DNA of 44,130 nucleotides from DATEEG01 sp035525055 (GTDB lineage: Bacteria; Actinomycetota; Acidimicrobiia; Spongiisociales; ZC4RG35): positions 1-44,130 of the forward strand of contig DATLEZ010000170.1 of the NCBI GenBank assembly GCA_035525055.1, in the 5' to 3' direction. Below, piece by piece: positions 39,632 through 44,130 of the stretch (positions within the stretch are counted from its first letter, which is position 1; every line of letters starts with the position of its first letter). Position numbers and translations under genes: made by a program. Below the pieces are notes generated by a model, which worked only from the letters and a program-made list of their open reading frames with translations, was not told the origin of the DNA and did no database searches.

Positions 39632-40031
39632 GCCGACTCCCTGCGTAAATAAGACCGATTCCCGCGGCAATGACCGCGGCCGGCCACATGAACTGGTAGA
39701 ACCACGGGGCGAGGTTGTCGGCCAGGAACAAGAGTCCGACGCCGACGAGTATCACCCCTGCGATCAACGGCCCCCGGTTCCGAGGTCGGAACCGCTGAGT
39801 CGGGAGGGTATCAGCACCTTCCTCCGGTATGGCGATCCAGGCGATCACATAGAAGAGAACTCCGGATCCTCCACCGATGGCGAGAATGATGAACGCCAGT
39901 CTGAACCAGACTGGATCAACACTGAAGTAGCGGCCCAATCCACCGCAGACACCGGCAATCACCCGCTCGTCCTTGCTGCGACGCAGGCGGGCAACCTGCC
40001 GTTCGGAGGCAGGTGCTTCGAGCTGTGTCAT
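39618..40031 (-). CDS. PspC-domain protein
   Basis: A 137-residue protein. The N-terminal PspC domain has RRSKDERVIAGVCGGLGRYFSVDPVWFRLAF with helix IILAIGGGSGVLFYVIAWIAIP; two further hydrophobic segments (LIAGVILVGVGLLFLADNL, MWPAAVIAAGIGLIYAG) follow. PspC proteins sense or respond to loss of membrane integrity. An excellent ribosome binding site (AAAGGAGG) precedes the ATG. It is the first gene of a three-gene membrane-stress operon, and a box-like site lies 51 bp upstream. Confidence 0.93.
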   Translation of the reverse strand: MTQLEAPASERQVARLRRSKDERVIAGVCGGLGRYFSVDPVWFRLAFIILAIGGGSGVLFYVIAWIAIPEEGADTLPTQRFRPRNRGPLIAGVILVGVGLLFLADNLAPWFYQFMWPAAVIAAGIGLIYAGSRREHN

Positions 40032-40057
40032 TTACAGCCTCCTTTCAGGTTGAGAAT

Positions 40058-40095
40058 GGGATCGCAACGATCCCCTGGCTATTGCCAGAAGTCCC
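40058..40095. promoter_or_regulatory. DosR-like box and 17-bp palindrome before pspC
   Basis: On the minus strand GGGAC-TTCT-GGCAA (40082-40095), preceded by TT, and a perfect palindrome GGGATCG-CAA-CGATCCC (40058-40074) whose centre lies about 22 bp closer to the gene. The palindrome is longer than the other boxes and could be a site for another regulator. Confidence 0.4.
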
Positions 40096-40304
40096 AACTC
40101 GTTCTCGCCGTCGAGCCAGCCGGGCTTGTCGAATTGCCGGCAACCGGCATGCGAGCAGAGCAACGAAGGCTCCCCTGAGGGGATCGGAAGAGTTGACTGG
40201 CTGGGATCAGGGAGCGGGTTGCCAGCCAGAAGGTGAGAGATCAGGTTGACACTCTTGCCACGGCAACCCGCCACGACCAAGGAGCGACCGCAGCCTCGTA
40301 AGAC
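40096..40304. other. Gap with several inverted repeats, no gene
   Basis: Stems include GGCTGG/CCAGCC (about 40198-40226) and GGGTTGCC/GGCAACCC (about 40217-40271), plus CTCCCCTGAGGGGA. They could fold into an RNA, but I could not match a known riboswitch in either orientation. Confidence 0.3.
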
Positions 40305-40967
40305 CTAGCTCCAGTCTTCGCGATCCGCATCGGGCTTCGGAGCGGCAGCGCGAGCGGCGTAGGCGGCCGCTTCGCTTCGGCGGCTCATCCCGAGCTTGGT
40401 GAGCAGATTCGAAACGTAGTTCTTCACGGTCTTCTCGGCGAGGAACATCTCTTCGGAGATCTGGCGGTTGGTCATTCCCTCGGCGATCAGATCGAGGACT
40501 CGCCGCTCCTGATCGGAGAGCTTGTCGAGCAACGGATCCGCAGAGCGGCCTCCGCCTCTTAGAGCAGAGAACAGCTTCGCCACCATCTCCTGGTCGATCA
40601 GGGACTCCCCCTGTCCGATTCTTCGGAGACTGTCGAGCAAGGCTTTCGAATCGATCCGCTTGAGAAGGTAGCCAGATGCCCCCGCCAGGATGGCGGACAT
40701 CAAGGCCTCCTCATCGGCGAAAGACGTCAGCATCAGGACCTTGACGTCGGGGAAGGCCGAGCGAATGTCACGACACGCCTCGACCCCGGATCCGTCTGGA
40801 AGGCGAACGTCGAGCACCACCACGTCGGGCGAGTCGAAGCCGACCCGGCGCAAGGCTTCGGCGGCACTGCCGGCCTCTCCGACCACCTCCAGGTCTGGCT
40901 CGGCGTCGAGCAGGGATCGAAGGCCCTTGCGAACGATTTCGTGGTCGTCGACCAACAGGATTCTCAT
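40305..40967 (-). CDS. DosR/NarL-type response regulator (second copy)
   Basis: A 220-residue regulator, standard length. Receiver: RILLVDDHEIVRKGLRSLL, phospho-acceptor Asp53 in VVVLDVRLPDGSGVEACRD, Thr in MLTSFADEEA and Lys in GYLLKRI. DNA-binding domain: LSDQERRVLDLIAEGMTNRQISEEMFLAEKTVKNYVSNLLTKLGMSRRSEAA (positions about 150-200), very like DosR over both domains by memory. It is divergent from the kinase gene, with only about 40 bp between them, so the pair is probably cognate. It lacks the N-terminal extension of the first copy. I see no box in the short gap. Confidence 0.94.
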   Translation of the reverse strand: MRILLVDDHEIVRKGLRSLLDAEPDLEVVGEAGSAAEALRRVGFDSPDVVVLDVRLPDGSGVEACRDIRSAFPDVKVLMLTSFADEEALMSAILAGASGYLLKRIDSKALLDSLRRIGQGESLIDQEMVAKLFSALRGGGRSADPLLDKLSDQERRVLDLIAEGMTNRQISEEMFLAEKTVKNYVSNLLTKLGMSRRSEAAAYAARAAAPKPDADREDWS

Positions 40968-41007
40968 GCTCTAGTCACTCTTGCAGACGATACCGGCAAA
41001 GCTGGCG

Positions 41008-42144
41008 ATGAACCGACTCACTACTGTTCCGGACCTGGCCGAAGTAACCACCGAAAGGCTGGCGGCGCTTGTCACAGGTGCCGCCGCGGTCACCGCCACC
41101 GCAGACCTATCCGAGCTGCTCGCAGCGACGGCCGAGACTGCGCGGGAGACCACCGGGGCAAAGTACGCGGCGATCGGGGTCCTGGGTGAGCACGGCACCC
41201 TGATCGAGTTCATCCATGTCGGGCTGCCCAACGATGTGGCCGAGGCGATCGGACCCCTGCCCACCGGACGCGGCGTTCTCGGCACACTCATTGTCGAAGC
41301 CAAGACGATCCGTCTCGACCGCATCCAGGACCATCCCGATTCGATCGGCTTTCCACCCAACCACCCTCCCATGACAGCTTTCCTCGGTGTGCCGGTCAGG
41401 GCGGGCGACCGGGTTTTCGGCAACCTCTATCTGACTGACAAGGCGGGCGGATTCACCCAGGACGACGAGCAGCTCGTCGAGGCCCTCGCCGCCATCGCTG
41501 GCTCGGCGGTCGCCAGCCTCAGGCTCCAACAGAAGCTCCGGCGACTGGCAGTGGTGGAGGATCGGGAGCGAATCGCCCGCGACCTCCATGACGCCATCAT
41601 CCAGGATCTCTTTGCGGTCGGCCTCGTCCTCCAGGGCCTGGCCTCGAGAATGGACGAGGCCCGCGACCGTCACGACATGGAAGAGGCTGTCGAGCGACTG
41701 GACTCTGCCATCACCGAGCTGCGACGCTTCATATTCGACCTGAAGCCCCCCGTCTGGCACGACCGCGACCTGGCGACCGAACTGGTCCGCCTCGTTCAAC
41801 AGTTAGCCGAGCCGTACGGGGTCGAGACCCGGGTCGATGTCAGCCCTGACCTCGGACGCGTCCCCAGCGACGTGATCGACGTTGCGTCACAGATCGTCCG
41901 GGAGGCAACCAGCAATGCGTTGCGTCACTCGGAGAGCCCCACTGTTGAGATCGCCGCCGAGAGCGGAGCCGGCTTCCTAATCCTGACGATCACCGACCGA
42001 GGAAAAGGATTCGATCCGGCTTCGGTGGAGCCTGGGCTAGGCCTGTCGAGTCTCCGGAGCCGGGCTGAAAAAGCCGGAGGCGACACCACTCTCCATACTG
42101 GTCCCGGGCGCGGAACCACCGTCCGGGTTCTCCTGCCCATCTGA
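41008..42144 (+). CDS. DosS/DosT-like sensor histidine kinase with one GAF domain
   Basis: A 378-residue soluble kinase. Residues 26-172 form a GAF domain with text close to that of DosS/DosT GAF-A: TLIEFIHVGLP, LPTGRGVLGTLI, HPDSIGFPPNHPPMTAFLGVP and VFGNLYLTDKAGGF. His119 in NHPPM is at or near the position where I recall the haem-ligating His of DosS/DosT, so haem-based gas sensing is possible. The HisKA_3 box is DRERIARDLHDAIIQDL with His194; the ATPase part has REATSNALRHSES and DRGKGFDP with GLGLSSLRSRAE. Mycobacterial DosS has two GAF domains; here there is one. ATG 41008 is used; a TTG at 40981 is possible. Its last 108 bp overlap the convergent SRPBCC-like gene. Confidence 0.93.
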   Translation: MNRLTTVPDLAEVTTERLAALVTGAAAVTATADLSELLAATAETARETTGAKYAAIGVLGEHGTLIEFIHVGLPNDVAEAIGPLPTGRGVLGTLIVEAKTIRLDRIQDHPDSIGFPPNHPPMTAFLGVPVRAGDRVFGNLYLTDKAGGFTQDDEQLVEALAAIAGSAVASLRLQQKLRRLAVVEDRERIARDLHDAIIQDLFAVGLVLQGLASRMDEARDRHDMEEAVERLDSAITELRRFIFDLKPPVWHDRDLATELVRLVQQLAEPYGVETRVDVSPDLGRVPSDVIDVASQIVREATSNALRHSESPTVEIAAESGAGFLILTITDRGKGFDPASVEPGLGLSSLRSRAEKAGGDTTLHTGPGRGTTVRVLLPI

Positions 42145-42594
42145 GGCGATTGAGTCCTCGACCGCCCTGCACAACTGATCAAGGAACGCCTTGGCGCTCG
42201 CCTCGGCCAGGCGGTGCAGCACCGCCCGATCAAGAAGGCGACCCAGTCCCTTCATCGGAGGTTCGTAGGAGCCTCGGAAGATGACTTCGACCAGGCCGGG
42301 TCCGAGCGGCTGCAGGACCAGGTCGGCGCTCATCACCGGGAACAGCGCCTCCACCCCGGTCGCCTTCCAGTCCATCGGGATGATGACCGAGCCCGATCGG
42401 CCCATCGGTTGCCCGAGGAAAATCTCAACTTCCTTGGCCGGGATGAAGGAGCCGGGGTCGATACGGGTCCTCAGCTCCTCACCCTTCCGGTAGGCCAATC
42501 TGGCCCACACCGATACCTCACCCTCGGCCGCGCTGATCGCCGTCGACACCTGCTCGAGGGATCCGTTCACGTGACCGAAGTAGTAGACGAGCAT
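42037..42594 (-). CDS. SRPBCC/CoxG-like protein, 185 aa
   Basis: A 185-residue soluble protein starting at an ATG that overlaps the stop of the multicopper oxidase gene (TGATG), so the two are coupled. The body (about 1-150) has the look of the START/SRPBCC lipid-binding fold used by actinobacterial polyketide-cyclase-like and CoxG-like proteins: VYYFGHVNGSLEQ, FIPAKEVEIFLGQP, VIIPMDWKATG, LFPVMSADLVLQPLGPGLVEVIFRGSYEPPMKGLG and a long C-terminal helix. The last 36 residues lie antisense to the end of the kinase gene and are low in complexity. Function unknown. Confidence 0.7.
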   Translation of the reverse strand: MLVYYFGHVNGSLEQVSTAISAAEGEVSVWARLAYRKGEELRTRIDPGSFIPAKEVEIFLGQPMGRSGSVIIPMDWKATGVEALFPVMSADLVLQPLGPGLVEVIFRGSYEPPMKGLGRLLDRAVLHRLAEASAKAFLDQLCRAVEDSIASDGQENPDGGSAPGTSMESGVASGFFSPAPETRQA

Positions 42595-44087
42595 CACTCG
42601 CTCTCCACTATCACTGCCGTGACCATCCCGAACATTCCTTCTTCCCGTTCGACATGATTGAGGATGTGGCAGTGCCAGACCCAGGCTCCGGCAGCATCGG
42701 CATGCACGAGGATCGAATACCGCTCGCCCGGAGCGACGTTCAATGTGTCGACCCAATAGGGCTCGTCGAGCGGGTAACCGTCTTTCGCGAACACCAGCTG
42801 GGGAAACCCATGAAGATGCATGGGGTGGATCTGCAGACCCTCGTTGTAATAGTGGACCACGAACCAGTCGTCGAGCCCGACCACCAGCGGCTCAGTCGCC
42901 GGGAATGACTTGCCGTTGAGCGAGTAGCCGATGGCGCCGGCGTCGTTTAGCACCATGGGGATCTCGGTCACGATCTCGAGATCCTCCGGAACCTCGATGC
43001 CGCCGATGGTGCGGCCGGTCGGGATGGGGGTGTCACCGATGAGGATGGTGCCGAAGAGGCCGTTGGGGACCTGGAGCTGACCGTGGTGGTGGGCGTGGTA
43101 CATCGAAACGGCGGGTCCCACGGCAACGAATGAGTAGGTGAAGCTGTCGCCAGGCTCTATCAGTGGCTGGGTCAATGGTGCGACGCCGTCCATCTGGTTT
43201 TCGAGTCTCACCCCGTGGAAGTGGACGTCCGTTCCCATCGGGAGTTCGTTGTGAAACGTGACCGAGACCCGATCACCGTCATCGACCCTGATGGCCGGTC
43301 CGGGGACCTGGCCGTTGTAGGTCCAGGCCTCGACAAACCTACCTGCCTCGACTTCCCAGGAAGTGATGGCGATCGTGACGTCATACTGCTTGGTCCCATC
43401 ATCGAGGATGACCGGTTCCAGCGGCTGGTTGCCGATTCCCTCTGTCGAGGCGGGAAAAGCCAGGATGCTCTCGGTCATCGCCATGTCCATAGCCGTGTAG
43501 TCGGCAGCGGTGTGCCCGGCGTGGGTATCGGTCGCGGCGACATCGCCCACCGTCAACGTGGCGGTCATTCCTGAGGATTCGTGACCCGGGATTGCGCAGA
43601 TCAATTGATACTGCCCGGCGGCCATGTCGCCAAGATTGAGAGTGGCGCTCTCGCCCGCGTTGAGGTCAGGAGTGCTCGCTCCACCGACAAGTGTCAGGTT
43701 GTGAACGACATTGCCAACGTTGGTTACACGTAACGCTACGGCACCTTCGGGCACCGCGAGGTCGCCGGTGATGGAGAATTCGGTGAGCTGGATCTCGGCC
43801 ACGGTGCTATCGACACCTGTTCCGGCGGCTGATGGCCCCCGGACCACGAGTATCAGAATCGCGGCCATGACCAGGACGCCGGTGGTCGAAACCAAAAGCG
43901 TGATGCGGTCGAACACCTTGGACGAGTCGGTCAACTTGATTCCTTCTTTGAGTACGCCCTCAAGCTTCCATGGCCAGAACTGGCCCGGATAGGGCCGGTA
44001 GTCCTGTGGGGTGGGTCTGTTTGGCCCTACCGGTGGTGGGTGGGTTTGGGGGACACTGAGGTTGTCAGTTTTCGAAGCAGTGTTCAT
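42594..44087 (-). CDS. Membrane-anchored multicopper oxidase with an extra N-terminal cupredoxin domain
   Basis: A 497-residue protein. A Pro-rich N-terminal cytoplasmic part (1-60) precedes one membrane helix (ITLLVSTTGVLVMAAILILVV). Then a plastocyanin-like domain (about 90-180) with VHNLTLV and CAIPGHESSGM supplies a type 1 copper site. The two-domain oxidase follows: VHFHGVRLENQ, MYHAHHHGQLQ, HPMHLHGFPQL and WHCHILNHVEREEGM, together containing all four H-x-H pairs for the trinuclear cluster and the His-Cys-His of a second type 1 site. It should oxidise a metal ion, phenol or other donor and reduce O2 outside the cell. It is the first gene before the SRPBCC-like gene; a plus-strand gene starts 16 bp away. 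Confidence 0.88.
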   Translation of the reverse strand: MNTASKTDNLSVPQTHPPPVGPNRPTPQDYRPYPGQFWPWKLEGVLKEGIKLTDSSKVFDRITLLVSTTGVLVMAAILILVVRGPSAAGTGVDSTVAEIQLTEFSITGDLAVPEGAVALRVTNVGNVVHNLTLVGGASTPDLNAGESATLNLGDMAAGQYQLICAIPGHESSGMTATLTVGDVAATDTHAGHTAADYTAMDMAMTESILAFPASTEGIGNQPLEPVILDDGTKQYDVTIAITSWEVEAGRFVEAWTYNGQVPGPAIRVDDGDRVSVTFHNELPMGTDVHFHGVRLENQMDGVAPLTQPLIEPGDSFTYSFVAVGPAVSMYHAHHHGQLQVPNGLFGTILIGDTPIPTGRTIGGIEVPEDLEIVTEIPMVLNDAGAIGYSLNGKSFPATEPLVVGLDDWFVVHYYNEGLQIHPMHLHGFPQLVFAKDGYPLDEPYWVDTLNVAPGERYSILVHADAAGAWVWHCHILNHVEREEGMFGMVTAVIVESE

Positions 44088-44102
44088 TAGGAGGACACCA
44101 CC

Positions 44103-44130
44103 ATGGCAGTAGTAGTTGACAGAAAAGCCC
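44103..44130 (+). CDS. Start of an unidentified gene (cut by window edge)
   Basis: An ATG at 44103 with AGGAGG at 44091-44096 begins MAVVVDRKA before the window ends. The ribosome binding site is strong, so a real gene is likely, divergent from the multicopper oxidase. Nothing can be said about function. Confidence 0.5.

Noticed and set aside
40096..40304. Possible riboswitch upstream of pspC
   Set aside because: Several stems are present but I could not match conserved cores of the riboswitch classes I tried (TPP, cobalamin, ydaO-type) in either orientation.

Overview
The window is about 62-63% GC, uses AAAGGAG-type ribosome binding sites and has many GTG/TTG starts. Its genes (DosR/DosS-like two-component proteins, tandem universal stress proteins, Hrp1-like CBS proteins) point to an actinobacterium, probably an uncultivated member related to Acidimicrobiia. 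That placement is inference from gene content, not a phylogeny. I see no tRNA, rRNA, CRISPR array, transposase or phage gene.

Layout. 1-10 kb holds ordinary housekeeping and accessory genes: a MoaD-like fusion cut by the left edge, 4-hydroxyphenylpyruvate dioxygenase, an ECF sigma factor with a small partner, a membrane-anchored alpha/beta hydrolase lacking its nucleophile serine, a Gfo/Idh/MocA oxidoreductase, an SLH-beta-lactamase-fold protein, an APC permease and an MFS transporter. 10-31 kb is a redox and stress island: a metallothionein; a minus-strand operon nfnA-nfnB-sqr-dsrC-dsrE; divergently a P-type ATPase with a universal stress protein; a flavodoxin; a zinc alcohol dehydrogenase; a tandem universal stress protein; a minus-strand operon of pyruvate:ferredoxin oxidoreductase, dihydroorotate-dehydrogenase-like protein and FNT channel; a PNPOx-fold protein; a CBS protein; two more universal stress proteins; a LiaF-like protein; and a small membrane protein. 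31-37 kb holds envelope genes: CapA-like, DUF3160 lipoprotein, GerMN lipoprotein and CPBP protease. 37-42 kb holds a CBS gene overlapping a DosR-like regulator, a PspC/LiaF membrane-stress operon, and a second DosR-like regulator divergent from a one-GAF DosS-like kinase. 42-44 kb holds an SRPBCC-like protein and a multicopper oxidase.

The main result is that the island looks like a self-contained DosR-type (hypoxia/dormancy) regulon. Upstream of most of its transcription units I find imperfect palindromes of the form GGGNC-N4-GNCCC, usually 26-77 bp before the start codon and repeatedly in tandem with about 22 bp between centres. They resemble the mycobacterial DosR box as I recall it. The putative members go beyond the mycobacterial set: PFOR, electron-bifurcating Nfn, sulfide:quinone oxidoreductase/DsrC/DsrE, a metallothionein, PspC/LiaF proteins and possibly an unannotated 40-residue membrane peptide. 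A second result is a dispersed palindrome of about 50 nt present three times in intergenic DNA.
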